The notes: generated by a model from the letters alone, not told the origin. DNA of 28,041 nucleotides from Bacteroidales bacterium UBA4331 (GCA_002394395.1 DGTR01000025.1:1-28041); one strand, 5' to 3'. Positions 20,148 to 28,041 are shown, counted from the first letter of the stretch. A program made the numbers and translations.

Positions 20148-21247
20148 TATAATTCGCTCTCCTTCAGTCTCTCCGCGTTCTCCGCTACCTGCAGCGCATC
20201 GATCACGCCCTGTATATCTCCGTCCATGAACGCCGCGAGGTTATAAACCGTGTATCCGATGCGGTGGTCGGTGATACGGCCTTGCGGGTAGTTATAGGTG
20301 CGGATCTTCGCCGAACGATCTCCTGTGGACACCATCGTCTTTCTGCGCGCCGCAATATCGTCGATATATTTCTGGTGCTCCTTATCATAAATCTGCGTAC
20401 GCAGGCGTGAGAGCGCACGCTCTTTGTTCTTCGGCTGGTCGCGTGTCTCCGTACACTCGATGAGGATCTCCTGCACTTCACCCGTGTTCGGGTTCTTCCA
20501 GTTATATCGCAACCGCACACCCGACTCCACCTTATTGACGTTCTGTCCGCCGGCACCGCCCGAACGGAAAGTCTCCCATTTGATCTCGCCTTCGTTGATA
20601 TGCACCTCAAACTCATCCGCCTCAGGCAGTACCGCGACCGTCGCAGCCGAGGTATGTACTCTACCCTGCGTCTCCGTCACCGGCACTCGCTGCACACGGT
20701 GCACGCCGCTCTCGTATTTGAGCGTCCCATAGACGTTCTGACCCGTGACGTTGAAGATGATCTCTTTGTATCCGCCCGCAGCGCCTTCCGTAAACGACGA
20801 GACGGTGTATTTGAAACCCTTGAGCTCGAAATACTTGGTGTACATCCGAAACAAATCTCCGGCGAAGATCGCCGCTTCGTCACCTCCCGTACCGCCACGA
20901 ATCTCCATCACGACATTCTTGCCGTCTTCGGGATCTTGCGGCAGCAGTTGCAGCTTCAGCTCCTCTTCGAGTTTCGGGATCTGCGGTTCGAGTTCATCGA
21001 TCTCCGCTTTCGCCATCTCTTTCATCTCCGCGTCGGTCTCGTTATAGAACAAATCCTTCGCGTCCTGCAACTCCGTCACGGCTTTCTTGTACCGATGCGC
21101 ACATTCTAACACCCGCTCCAAGTCATGATAATCCCGATTCAGACGCACATACCGCGCCTGATCGGCTATCACCGACGGGTCCGTTATCAGCAAACTCACC
21201 TCGTGAAACTTTGCCTCTAATCCTTCTATTTTATCTAAAATGTTCAC
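20147..21247 (-). CDS. prfA: Peptide chain release factor 1
   Basis: RF1 ends translation at UAA and UAG. The 366-residue product has the coiled N-terminal domain, the codon-recognition loop PVT (189-191, the usual RF1 PxT) in RVPVTETQGRVHTSA, and the catalytic GGQ at 233-235 in RSGGAGGQNVNKVESG. I place the start at the GTG at 21245-21247, giving the typical (M)NILDKIEGLEAKFHE and an overlap of GTGA with the upstream stop; the open frame extends further, but that part is the neighbour in another frame. The order ffh - membrane protein - prfA - rsmE is one tight operon. Confidence 0.95.
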   Translation of the reverse strand: MNILDKIEGLEAKFHEVSLLITDPSVIADQARYVRLNRDYHDLERVLECAHRYKKAVTELQDAKDLFYNETDAEMKEMAKAEIDELEPQIPKLEEELKLQLLPQDPEDGKNVVMEIRGGTGGDEAAIFAGDLFRMYTKYFELKGFKYTVSSFTEGAAGGYKEIIFNVTGQNVYGTLKYESGVHRVQRVPVTETQGRVHTSAATVAVLPEADEFEVHINEGEIKWETFRSGGAGGQNVNKVESGVRLRYNWKNPNTGEVQEILIECTETRDQPKNKERALSRLRTQIYDKEHQKYIDDIAARRKTMVSTGDRSAKIRTYNYPQGRITDHRIGYTVYNLAAFMDGDIQGVIDALQVAENAERLKESEL

Positions 21248-21669
21248 TCCTGCTCCTCTTCTTCCTTCTCCCTCATCCTCCGCCATATCCGGTAGTTCTT
21301 GAAGATCGACTTCCACTCTTTCTTCGTGATATACCACTCGTCGTTCTTCCGCGGCGGACGATAGACCGGCCGCGTGTCGATCTGCACTTTCCGCTTGATG
21401 GAGTCCAGGTTATACTGCTGGCTCAGGCTGTCACCCATCAGGATCGCGTCTTGCTCTTCCGCCTTGTGGATACGCAGTTCATCGACGTTCATCTCCATGT
21501 CGGGATCATCGTTCGGGATCGCGCGCAACTCACTCGCCGCAAACCGAATCAGCTTGTACGCACCGAATCCCAACACGGCGATGATCACGAGCAACAAGCC
21601 GATATACGCCTGCTTGTCGCGCATCCGCAGCGCACCGCCAAAGCCTCTATTTCTACTTCTGTCGCCCAT
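21244..21669 (-). CDS. Small single-pass membrane protein, unknown function
   Basis: The 141-residue product has a basic N-terminus (MGDRSRNRGFGGALRMRDKQ), one membrane helix (about 22-41, IGLLLVIIAVLGFGAYKL), and a charged soluble part ending KSIFKNYRIWRRMREKEEEEQE. I do not recognise a family. By the positive-inside rule the N-terminus should face the cytoplasm. It sits between ffh and prfA; the ffh stop ends directly before its ATG with no gap, and its TGA overlaps the prfA GTG, so it is certainly within the operon. Confidence 0.75.
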   Translation of the reverse strand: MGDRSRNRGFGGALRMRDKQAYIGLLLVIIAVLGFGAYKLIRFAASELRAIPNDDPDMEMNVDELRIHKAEEQDAILMGDSLSQQYNLDSIKRKVQIDTRPVYRPPRKNDEWYITKKEWKSIFKNYRIWRRMREKEEEEQE

Positions 21670-22983
21670 TTATCTTCTCTTGCCGCTCATCTGTTGCACT
21701 TTCCGCATCATCTTCGACGTCTGCTCAAACTGCTTGATGAACCGGTTCAGCTCCACGATCGTCACACCCGCACCTTTGGCGATGCGGTTCTTGCGGCTGC
21801 CGTTCAGCAATGCCGGATTAGCACGCTCTGCCGGCGTCATGGAGTTGATCATCGCCTCAATCGGCTTGAACGCATCGTCGCTCACCTCCACACCTTTCAG
21901 CGCTTTGTCCATGCCCGGAATCATGCCCATCAGCTCTTTCATCGAACCCATCTTCTTGATCTGGCTCAACTGCCCCATGAAGTCGTTGAAATCGAACTGG
22001 TTCTTGGCGATCTTCTTGCTGATGCGGCGGGCTTCCTCTTCGTCGTACTGCTCCTGCGCACGCTCCACGAGGCTCACCACATCACCCATTCCGAGGATGC
22101 GGTCCGCCATTCGTGCCGGATGGAACACATCCAGCGCCTCCATCTTCTCACCCGTTCCGATGAATTTTATCGGCTTGTTGACCACCGTGCGGATACTCAA
22201 TGCCGCACCGCCACGCGCGTCGCCGTCCAGCTTCGTCAGTACCACGCCGTCGAAATCCAACCGGTCATTAAACTCCTTGGCGGTATTGACTGCGTCCTGT
22301 CCGGTCATGGCATCGACGACGAACAAGGTCTCGCTCGGTTCGATAGCGTTCTTGATAGCCGCTATCTCATTCATCATCTGCTCATCAACCGCCAGACGAC
22401 CTGCCGTATCGACGATCACCACGTCATATCCCATCTTCCGCGCCTCTGCTATCGCCTCCTGCGCAATCTTCACAGGCTGATTGCTGATATCTGAATCCTG
22501 ACGGCTGAATACCTTCGCTCCTATCTGCTCTCCTAACACCCGCAGTTGCTCGATAGCCGCCGGACGATAGACGTCGCAAGCGACGAGCATCACCTTCTTG
22601 CCTTTCTTCGTCTGCAGGTAGTTCGCCAGTTTCGACGCAAAAGTCGTCTTACCGCTACCCTGCAAACCCGACATAAGGATGACCGCCGGTGAACCTTTCA
22701 GGTTGATCTCCTGCGTCTCGCCACCCATCAACTCGGCCAACTCGTCATGCGTGATCTTGATCATCAACTGGCCCGGCCGAACCGCATTGATCACGTTCTG
22801 ACCCATCGCTTTCTCCTTCACGCGGTCGGTAAACTGCTTCGCAGTCTTATAGTTCACATCGGCTTCCAGCAACGCCTTGCGGATATCCTTAACCGTCTCC
22901 GCCACGTTGATCTCCGTGATTCGTCCCTCGCCTTTTAGTATCTTAAAAGACCTCTCTAATCGTTCGCTTAAATTATCAAACAT
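21670..22983 (-). CDS. ffh: Signal recognition particle protein Ffh (SRP54)
   Basis: Ffh binds signal sequences and the SRP RNA and delivers ribosomes to the membrane. The 437-residue product has the N domain (about 1-95), the G domain with G1 GLQGSGKTT (106-114), DVYRPAAIEQL (137-147), G3 DTAGR (192-196) and G4 TKLDG (250-254), then GDARGGAALS. The methionine-rich M domain (about 300-437) ends MMRKVQQMSGKRR. Length is typical. A clear promoter at 23008-23039 lies about 25 bp upstream of the start codon, so the transcript leader is short. It leads the operon that continues with the small membrane protein, prfA, rsmE and PAP2. Confidence 0.97.
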   Translation of the reverse strand: MFDNLSERLERSFKILKGEGRITEINVAETVKDIRKALLEADVNYKTAKQFTDRVKEKAMGQNVINAVRPGQLMIKITHDELAELMGGETQEINLKGSPAVILMSGLQGSGKTTFASKLANYLQTKKGKKVMLVACDVYRPAAIEQLRVLGEQIGAKVFSRQDSDISNQPVKIAQEAIAEARKMGYDVVIVDTAGRLAVDEQMMNEIAAIKNAIEPSETLFVVDAMTGQDAVNTAKEFNDRLDFDGVVLTKLDGDARGGAALSIRTVVNKPIKFIGTGEKMEALDVFHPARMADRILGMGDVVSLVERAQEQYDEEEARRISKKIAKNQFDFNDFMGQLSQIKKMGSMKELMGMIPGMDKALKGVEVSDDAFKPIEAMINSMTPAERANPALLNGSRKNRIAKGAGVTIVELNRFIKQFEQTSKMMRKVQQMSGKRR

Positions 22984-23007
22984 TTTACTCCTAATTTAAT
23001 TTGGCTG

Positions 23008-23039
23008 CAAAGATACAACAAAAAAATGACATACACAAG
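23008..23039 (-). promoter_or_regulatory. ffh: Promoter of ffh
   Basis: On the minus strand: CTTG (23039-23036), a 20-nt spacer TGTATGTC followed by a T tract and GTTG, then TATCTTTG (23015-23008) and CA. Confidence 0.82.
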
Positions 23040-23204
23040 AGTGTATGCCACTTTTCGCACATTTTTTCGCTTTTTCTCCTGTATCCGCCTATGCATGGCG
23101 GATTTGCTACAGCCCCTTTTTCGACGCATCATCTTACGGTCACGTACGCAGTGCGAACGTAGTGCGAACGAGGATGATTCGTGTCTCTTTCTCAATTTCT
23201 ACGA

Positions 23205-23237
23205 CAAAGATACGTCAAACATTTTACTTTTTCCAAA
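23205..23237 (-). promoter_or_regulatory. Possible second promoter upstream of ffh, or of a small RNA
   Basis: On the minus strand TTTG (23237-23234), 21 nt, then TATCTTTG (23212-23205). It fits the general consensus but lacks the conserved spacer words of the other promoters. The roughly 165 bp between it and the ffh promoter contain the hairpin at 23083-23103 and a long imperfect stem (GCATCATC near 23126-23133 with GATGATTC near 23173-23180). Confidence 0.4.
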
Positions 23238-23377
23238 TTTTTTCGCAAAAAAATCAAAAAAATGCATTTTTCTAAATTTTCTGCACTATAGATTGCATAA
23301 ATTGCAGAATTGCACATCTGTGTGGGTTCATTTCTTCCATCTATCTCTGCTTAAAATGCTCTCTTCCTGCAAATAAA

Positions 23378-23409
23378 TTTGCACATGTCAAAAAAAAATT
23401 GTACCTTTG
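23378..23409 (+). promoter_or_regulatory. Promoter of the DUF1016 nuclease gene
   Basis: TTTG (23378-23381), a 20-nt spacer, TACCTTTG (23402-23409), then CA. Over 32 bp it differs from the promoter at 1493-1524 at only three positions, spacer included. Confidence 0.82.
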
Positions 23410-23498
23410 CACGCACTTTTGTAAAACATAGTTCTACAAAAGCTTATTGATATAGATTTTTGCAGTTTGCAGCCAACACTTTATGAAACAATAGCATT

Positions 23499-24677
23499 AT
23501 GGCAGATATAGAAGTTATTACATTATCGCAGGCCGTTGAGACCATCAAGACCGCTATCCTGCAAAGCCAAGCACGTGCAGCAAGGAATGTTAGTGCCAAC
23601 CAGTTAGCACTCTATTTCTCTGTTGGCGGGTATATATCGCTCAATACACGTCAGCAACAATGGGGAAGCGGGGCAATCAAATCGATAAGCGAAACCTTGC
23701 AGAAAGAGTTACCCGGACTTCAAGGATTTAGTGCTGAAAGCATCAACAAAATGCGCCGATTCTACGAAGAATGGTCAGCTATTGTATTTCAGTCGCCGCT
23801 GGCGACTAAAAATGAAAATGCAATTCAACAGCCCATGGCTAGCGAAATTCAGTCGCCGGTGGCGACCCAATTGCAACTTACACCTTCTCGCCTTGATTTC
23901 TCACGAGACGTATTCGACGTGGAAATGGCTCATGATTTTCTCTCGATTAGTTTTACACATCACATGGAAATTCTCTTCAAGACCGAGACATTGGAGCAAC
24001 GCTTATTCTACATTCAAAAATCCGCTGAGTTCAATTGGAATAAGTACGAACTTCGCGACCAGTTGAAGAAAGACCTGTACGGTCATCAGTCTTTGATGCC
24101 GAATAATTTCCTTAAGTCGCTTCCAAAACACTCACAGGCACTTAAAGCAATAGAGATGTTCAAAGATGAGTACCTGCTGGATTATATCAATGTAGAGGAA
24201 CTCAACGTGCGTGACAAATCGGATGTAGATGAGAAGATTGTGGAGCAGGAGATCATACATAACGTGAAGAATTTCATTATGATGTTTGGTCACGACTTCA
24301 CGTTTGTCGGTAACCAATATCACTTGGAGAAGTTCGGCGAGAATGAGTTTATCGACCTGCTTTTTTATAATCGCGAGTTGGCTTGTTTGGTGGCGGTTGA
24401 ATTAAAGAAAGGTAAGTTCAAACCATCGTATTTAGGTCAATTGCAATCTTACTTACAGATTTTGGATACCGACATCCGCAAGCCGAATGAGAATCCATCG
24501 ATCGGAATCATTCTTTGTCGCGAAGCGAACAAAGCGTACGTTGAGTTTGTTATCCAGAATTATGACAGCCCCATGGGAGTCGCAACTTACAAAACAGCAG
24601 CTGATATGCCGGAAGAACTCCGCAAGGCGCTTCCGGACGAACAGCAATTGAAAGAGTTGCTTTCCGGTGACAGATGA
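23499..24677 (+). CDS. DUF1016 (YhcG-type) PD-(D/E)XK nuclease
   Basis: The 392-residue protein follows the DUF1016 plan: an N-terminal helical/winged domain (about 1-95) with ALYFSVGGYISLNTRQQQWGSG and SAESINKMRRFYEEW, and a C-terminal PD-(D/E)XK nuclease. Likely catalytic residues are Asp286 (FIDLLFY), Glu301-x-Lys303 (VELKKGK) and Gln314 (LGQLQSYL). Between the domains a stretch with QSPLAT and QSPVAT, 20 residues apart, is coded by two hairpin-forming repeats. Relatives are frequent beside restriction-modification genes and other defence genes, matching the gene at 24993. Transcription should start from the promoter at 23378-23409, with a leader of about 85 nt. Its substrate is not known. 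Confidence 0.88.
   Translation: MADIEVITLSQAVETIKTAILQSQARAARNVSANQLALYFSVGGYISLNTRQQQWGSGAIKSISETLQKELPGLQGFSAESINKMRRFYEEWSAIVFQSPLATKNENAIQQPMASEIQSPVATQLQLTPSRLDFSRDVFDVEMAHDFLSISFTHHMEILFKTETLEQRLFYIQKSAEFNWNKYELRDQLKKDLYGHQSLMPNNFLKSLPKHSQALKAIEMFKDEYLLDYINVEELNVRDKSDVDEKIVEQEIIHNVKNFIMMFGHDFTFVGNQYHLEKFGENEFIDLLFYNRELACLVAVELKKGKFKPSYLGQLQSYLQILDTDIRKPNENPSIGIILCREANKAYVEFVIQNYDSPMGVATYKTAADMPEELRKALPDEQQLKELLSGDR
23788..23868. repeat. Two hairpin-forming copies of TTCAGTCGCC(G)STGGCGAC, 60 bp apart
   Basis: AGTCGCC-GCT-GGCGACT (23791-23807) is a perfect 7-bp stem; AGTCGCC-GGT-GGCGACC (23851-23867) has one end mismatch. The spacing of exactly 60 bp keeps the frame and gives the QSPLAT/QSPVAT repeat of the nuclease. 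Confidence 0.85.
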
Positions 24678-24992
24678 TAAAGTAATCCTTGTAATAGCAT
24701 CCCTCTCTCACCGAGCGATCGATGACCGGGAGATGACCGAGAGAAAAGCTAAAGAAAGAAAAATAGCAAAAAAGCGGAAAAAGACAGAAATAGCGAAAAG
24801 ATAAACTCATAAATTAATACAATAATACTATGGAAAGTGAGAAAGAAATTGCAAAGAGTGCTCTTCCAGAAGTAGCCAAAGGATCCATGCAGTTAGTTAG
24901 TCAATTCTAATTACTACTGAAAAAAGTTATTTCCAGATAACTGATTTTGGGAAACTATTTATTAACGCTTGTATCGCATAATACAATAAACC
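24678..24992. other. Spacer between nuclease and restriction-modification gene
   Basis: This 315-bp stretch carries an 11-bp tandem duplication GATGACCG(G/A)GA at 24721-24742, a purine-rich run (24743-24800) and the tiny frame at 24830-24910. No promoter of the type seen elsewhere in the window and no clear terminator are visible, so the two defence genes may share a transcript. Confidence 0.5.
24830..24910 (+). CDS. 26-codon reading frame, doubtful
   Basis: ATG at 24830 opens a frame reading MESEKEIAKSALPEVAKGSM followed by QLVSQF and TAA. It has a plausible amphipathic, protein-like composition and could be a small peptide or the remaining N-terminus of a lost gene. There is no homology that I recognise. 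Confidence 0.25.
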   Translation: MESEKEIAKSALPEVAKGSMQLVSQF

Positions 24993-27900
24993 ATGACCGA
25001 ATATATTGCTGCCTATATTAAAGAACTCAATGAGTTGTACAAAACAGGTTTGACCACCGAGCACTCTTTCCGCCCGGCGCTACAGCGTCTTTTACAGGAC
25101 TGCACGCACCTTACTGCGGTGAATGAATCGACCCACATTGCTTGTGGAGCACCGGATTTTACATTGCTGACTAAAGACAATTTGGCAGTGGCTTATGTTG
25201 AGGCGAAAGACCTGTTTGACAGCGATCTGGACGGCAAGAAAAAGAACAAGGAGCAGTTTGACCGATACAAGAATGCGCTGGACACGATTGTCTTTACAGA
25301 TTATCTGGACTTCCATTTATATGCGGACGGCGTCCACTTGGATAGTGTGAAACTGGCACATGTGCAAGACGGAAAGATTGTTCTTGACGAACCACAAGTA
25401 GGTCGTTTCCTGTCGCTGATAGAGAAACTGCGTTCTGCTCATCCTCAAAAGATTACTTCTCCTGCCAAACTCGCCAAACTGATGGCTGGGAAGGCAAGGC
25501 TGATGGCTGATGCAGTGCGGAAGAGTCTTGACAATGACACGAACAAAAGCGGAAGCCTGTGGCATCAACTCAAGGCATTCAAAGATGTGCTGAACAAAGA
25601 CTTGGACGAAACACGCTTTGCAGACCTGTATGCACAAACCATTGCTTACGGACTGTTTGCAGCACGCATCCACGATAAAACTTCCAAAACATTCACGCGC
25701 CAAGAAGCAGCTAATCTTATCCCTCACTCCAATCCGTTCTTGCGACAAATCTTCCAACAGTTAGCAGGCTATGATATTAACAATTCCATTGCATGGATAG
25801 TGGATGATTTGGTGAATATTTTTGCTGCAACGGATGTTAAGAAACTGCGCAAGAACTTCGGCAAGGAAATGCAGCGTCGTGACCCGATGATTCATTTCTA
25901 CGAAGATTTCTTGAAGTTCTATGACCCGGCAGCCAAGAAGAAATATGGTGTCTATTATACGCCCCAACCCGTGGTGGAGTTTATTGTCCGTGCTGTGGAT
26001 GATATTCTCAAAACCGATTTCGCGCTGCCGAAAGGTCTTGCAGACACAAGCAAAGTGGATGTGACGGTCAAGGAAATGGAAGAAGGCAGCGATACAGTGG
26101 TTAGTAAAGTGGTTTCCAAACACCGCGTGCAAGTCCTTGACCCCGCTACCGGAACAGGCACATTCTTGGCAGAAGTTGTCGGACGTATCAAAGAGCAACA
26201 GCAAAAAGGAGCATGGCCAGCATATGTGGACGAACATCTGATTCCCCGTATATACGGATTTGAGTATATGATGGCTCCATATACCATCGCTCACCTCAAG
26301 TTGGATATGTTGATTAACTGGTGGAACGATGAAGCATTAGCCGCCACGCACAATAACCGTTTGCAGATATATCTGACTAATTCGCTTGACCAAACGGAAC
26401 TGACCAACAAACACTTGTTGGCGGAAATGATTGCACGCGAAGCGAACGAGGCGAACAATATCAAGCATAATGCACCGGTGATGGTCATGCTCGGTAATCC
26501 GCCATATTCGGTAAGTAGCAGCAATAAAAGCCCATGGATTCTTAATTTGTTAGAGGATTATAAGAAAAATCTCAACGAACGCAATATACAGCCACTTTCG
26601 GATGATTATATTAAATTCATTCGTTTAGGGCAATATTATATTGAGCGGACAGGCGAAGGTGTGTTGGCATACATTAGTAACAATAGTTTCTTGGATGGGA
26701 TTATTCACCGTCAAATGCGCCGTGAACTGATGCGTTGCTTTGATGATATATACATCATTGACCTGCATGGAAACAATCGCAAGAAAGAAACAGCTCCCGA
26801 TGGTAGCAAGGACGAGAATGTTTTCTCTATCATGCAAGGTGTCAGCATCAACATCTTCGTAAAAAAGCCCAATAGCGATAATAAACCGGCAACTATTCAT
26901 CATTATGACTTATTCGGTTCACGCAAAGAGAAATACGCCTTCCTATTAGAGCATAGTTTATCAGATGTCGAATGGCAAACTCTAAATCCACAAGAACCAA
27001 ATCTATTCTTTGTGCCTAAGGATTTTGGAGCGATAGAAGAATACAAGCAAGGTTTCAAAATTGAGGAGTTGATGAAAATAAATGGAAGTGGTATAAAATT
27101 TAGAAAGGACAATCTCTTAATACATTATGGAGAAAAAGAAACAGCAACAATGCTGCAAGATATACAATCATTGTCCGCAAGTGAATTGATGCAGAAGTAC
27201 CATTTCAAAGAAACAGATGATTGGAAAGTTGTTGAAAAAAAACAATTCTTTAAATTAGACTACGAAAACATAAAAAAAGTCAATTATCGTCCTTTTGATA
27301 CAAGATATTCTTATTATCCGTTAGACCGCATCGGCCAAATTATTGTTCGTGGTGATTCACGTCTAAAATTAATGTACCATATTCTTTGTGGTTACCCTTG
27401 TTCTACACAGACGTTATCAAAAGAAGGGGAAAATATTTCTCTTATTGTATGTAAACAACAAAGTACATTTGATTTTCAACATGTGTTTTGTTCTTCGCTG
27501 ATAACTGACATGTGTTCTATTTCTGCGCAAACAAAAGAAGCAGGTTATGTATTCCCTCTCTATCTCTATCCTTCTGAAAGTGAATTAGGTTTTGATACAG
27601 AACGCAAACCTAATTTGGATGAAACTATCTGGCGCACTATTGAAAACTGGGTAAAATACAGCGATGCATTTAGACCGAAGACGGCGAATGAACAAGCAGG
27701 TCTTTTAGGTTTTGATGCAGAACCGGAGCAACCGCATTTCCTCGCTCCTGAAGATATTTTCGATTATATATATGGTGTTCTCCATTCGCCGTCTTATCGC
27801 GCTAAATATAAGGAGTTCCTCAAGGTCGATTTCCCGCGCATCCCATACCCGAAAGACAAAACCGAGTTTGAGCATTTCCGTTCATTCGGCAACCAGCTCC

Positions 27901-28041
27901 GCGAACTCCATTTGATGCACAATGTGCCGGAGTCACCGGTTACTTTCCCCAATGCCGGTAGTATGCAAGTGGATGCTTTGCGGTGGGAGTGGAACAAGGA
28001 TGATGGCTATTCGGGTAATGTGTATATTAACGAAACACAGT
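24993..28041 (+). CDS. Single-chain restriction-modification enzyme (Type IIG / Type ISP-like), 3' end outside the window
   Basis: The frame is open from ATG 24993 to the window end (1016 codons, no stop). A PD-(D/E)XK nuclease lies first: GAPDF (Asp55) and VEAK (Glu70-Ala-Lys72). A helical linker follows, then an N6-adenine methyltransferase: FYEDFLKFYDPAAKKKYGVY and YTPQPVVEF (motif X-like), motif I DPATGTGTFL (from 383) and motif IV NPPY (502-505). The remainder, with YNPxxD-like VNYRPFDTRYSYY and FPRIPYPKD, fits a Type ISP-type specificity domain. No helicase motifs separate nuclease and methyltransferase, so it resembles helicase-less Type IIG enzymes rather than LlaGI/LlaBIII. Probably 50-150 residues are missing. 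Cleavage and protective methylation by one chain would need no separate methylase. Confidence 0.9.
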   Translation, partial: MTEYIAAYIKELNELYKTGLTTEHSFRPALQRLLQDCTHLTAVNESTHIACGAPDFTLLTKDNLAVAYVEAKDLFDSDLDGKKKNKEQFDRYKNALDTIVFTDYLDFHLYADGVHLDSVKLAHVQDGKIVLDEPQVGRFLSLIEKLRSAHPQKITSPAKLAKLMAGKARLMADAVRKSLDNDTNKSGSLWHQLKAFKDVLNKDLDETRFADLYAQTIAYGLFAARIHDKTSKTFTRQEAANLIPHSNPFLRQIFQQLAGYDINNSIAWIVDDLVNIFAATDVKKLRKNFGKEMQRRDPMIHFYEDFLKFYDPAAKKKYGVYYTPQPVVEFIVRAVDDILKTDFALPKGLADTSKVDVTVKEMEEGSDTVVSKVVSKHRVQVLDPATGTGTFLAEVVGRIKEQQQKGAWPAYVDEHLIPRIYGFEYMMAPYTIAHLKLDMLINWWNDEALAATHNNRLQIYLTNSLDQTELTNKHLLAEMIAREANEANNIKHNAPVMVMLGNPPYSVSSSNKSPWILNLLEDYKKNLNERNIQPLSDDYIKFIRLGQYYIERTGEGVLAYISNNSFLDGIIHRQMRRELMRCFDDIYIIDLHGNNRKKETAPDGSKDENVFSIMQGVSINIFVKKPNSDNKPATIHHYDLFGSRKEKYAFLLEHSLSDVEWQTLNPQEPNLFFVPKDFGAIEEYKQGFKIEELMKINGSGIKFRKDNLLIHYGEKETATMLQDIQSLSASELMQKYHFKETDDWKVVEKKQFFKLDYENIKKVNYRPFDTRYSYYPLDRIGQIIVRGDSRLKLMYHILCGYPCSTQTLSKEGENISLIVCKQQSTFDFQHVFCSSLITDMCSISAQTKEAGYVFPLYLYPSESELGFDTERKPNLDETIWRTIENWVKYSDAFRPKTANEQAGLLGFDAEPEQPHFLAPEDIFDYIYGVLHSPSYRAKYKEFLKVDFPRIPYPKDKTEFEHFRSFGNQLRELHLMHNVPESPVTFPNAGSMQVDALRWEWNKDDGYSGNVYINETQ

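Larger units (their letters stand above)
22984..23498. other. Divergent spacer between ffh and the DUF1016 gene
   Basis: These 515 bp hold no convincing gene. They contain the ffh promoter (23008-23039), a perfect 7-bp hairpin ATCCGCC-TATGCAT-GGCGGAT (23083-23103), an 11-bp tandem duplication AGTGCGAACG(T/A) (23150-23171), a possible second minus-strand promoter (23205-23237), an AT-rich stretch (23220-23400) and the promoter of the DUF1016 gene (23378-23409). Base composition changes sharply near 23215, which may mark the edge of the acquired defence region. Confidence 0.6.

Noticed and set aside
21211..22494. Long plus-strand open frame (427 codons) opposite prfA and ffh
   Set aside because: It crosses two conserved genes on the other strand, is rich in H, R and L as expected of antisense frames, and has no recognisable motif.
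22968..23195. 75-codon minus-strand frame upstream of ffh
   Set aside because: It runs through the ffh promoter and the ffh start region and is compositionally odd; a leader or non-coding region is more likely.
24690..24745. Terminator after the DUF1016 gene
   Set aside because: Only short CTCTC/GAGAG complementarity is present, and there is no T tract.
1..28041. tRNA, rRNA or tmRNA genes
   Set aside because: I looked for cloverleaf-like stretches, GTTCGA-type T loops with CCA-like ends and rRNA signatures in the gene-free parts and saw none.

Overview
The window looks like a chromosomal piece of a member of the Bacteroidota, probably order Bacteroidales. The evidence is promoters of the TTTG / TAnnTTTG type with no Shine-Dalgarno dependence, the TPR - DUF4292 lipoprotein - EnvC-like gene order, a GSCFA-domain protein, a RimM of the Bacteroidetes type, and a very large secreted protein with InlB-type (Listeria-Bacteroides) repeats and a C-terminal tail like those of Bacteroidales surface proteins. 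This assignment is inferred from gene content only.

Layout. (1) 1-3230 is accessory: a VapE/VirE-type ATPase gene (minus) ending in a large inverted repeat, a divergent AT-rich ATPase_2-family gene (plus) bracketed by an 18-bp direct repeat, then about 500 bp without an intact gene that holds hairpins, a weak promoter and a two-frame relic. (2) 3232-8460 (minus) is a 1742-residue secreted repeat protein with nearly identical 432-bp tandem repeats. (3) 8810-16404 (plus) is a tightly packed housekeeping run: lipid kinase, dUTPase, TPR protein, DUF4292 lipoprotein, EnvC-like protein, FKBP lipoprotein, two-CxxC lipoprotein, RimM, a SpoU methyltransferase and a U32-family protein cut in two by an in-frame stop. 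(4) 16401-18472 (minus) is a GSCFA protein and a LolC/E-type permease. (5) 18545-18949 (plus) is a small secreted protein. (6) 18846-22983 (minus) is an operon of ffh, a small membrane protein, prfA, rsmE and a PAP2 phosphatase. (7) 23499-28041 (plus) is a defence-type locus: a DUF1016 nuclease and a single-chain nuclease-methyltransferase (Type IIG/ISP-like) that runs off the right edge.

The genes in 8810-16404 and 16401-22983 overlap or nearly touch (ATGA, GTGA and TAATG junctions), which suggests translational coupling. The envelope theme is strong: lipoproteins, an EnvC-like factor, a LolC/E-like permease, PAP2 and lipid kinases. It is mixed with translation genes (rimM, the methyltransferases, prfA, ffh).

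The most unusual structure is not a gene. At least thirteen short low-complexity arrays, most with a strict 7- or 8-bp period, sit between genes and inside genes. Inside genes they are read in frame and fall in likely loops, signal peptides or termini. A 36-nt version is shared by two unrelated genes on opposite strands, another array puts the stop codon into the U32 gene, and a telomere-like array forms the whole rsmE/PAP2 junction. A second pattern is that five clear promoters share more than the known boxes: a conserved TATnTC block, an A/T tract and TTG just before the -7 box.
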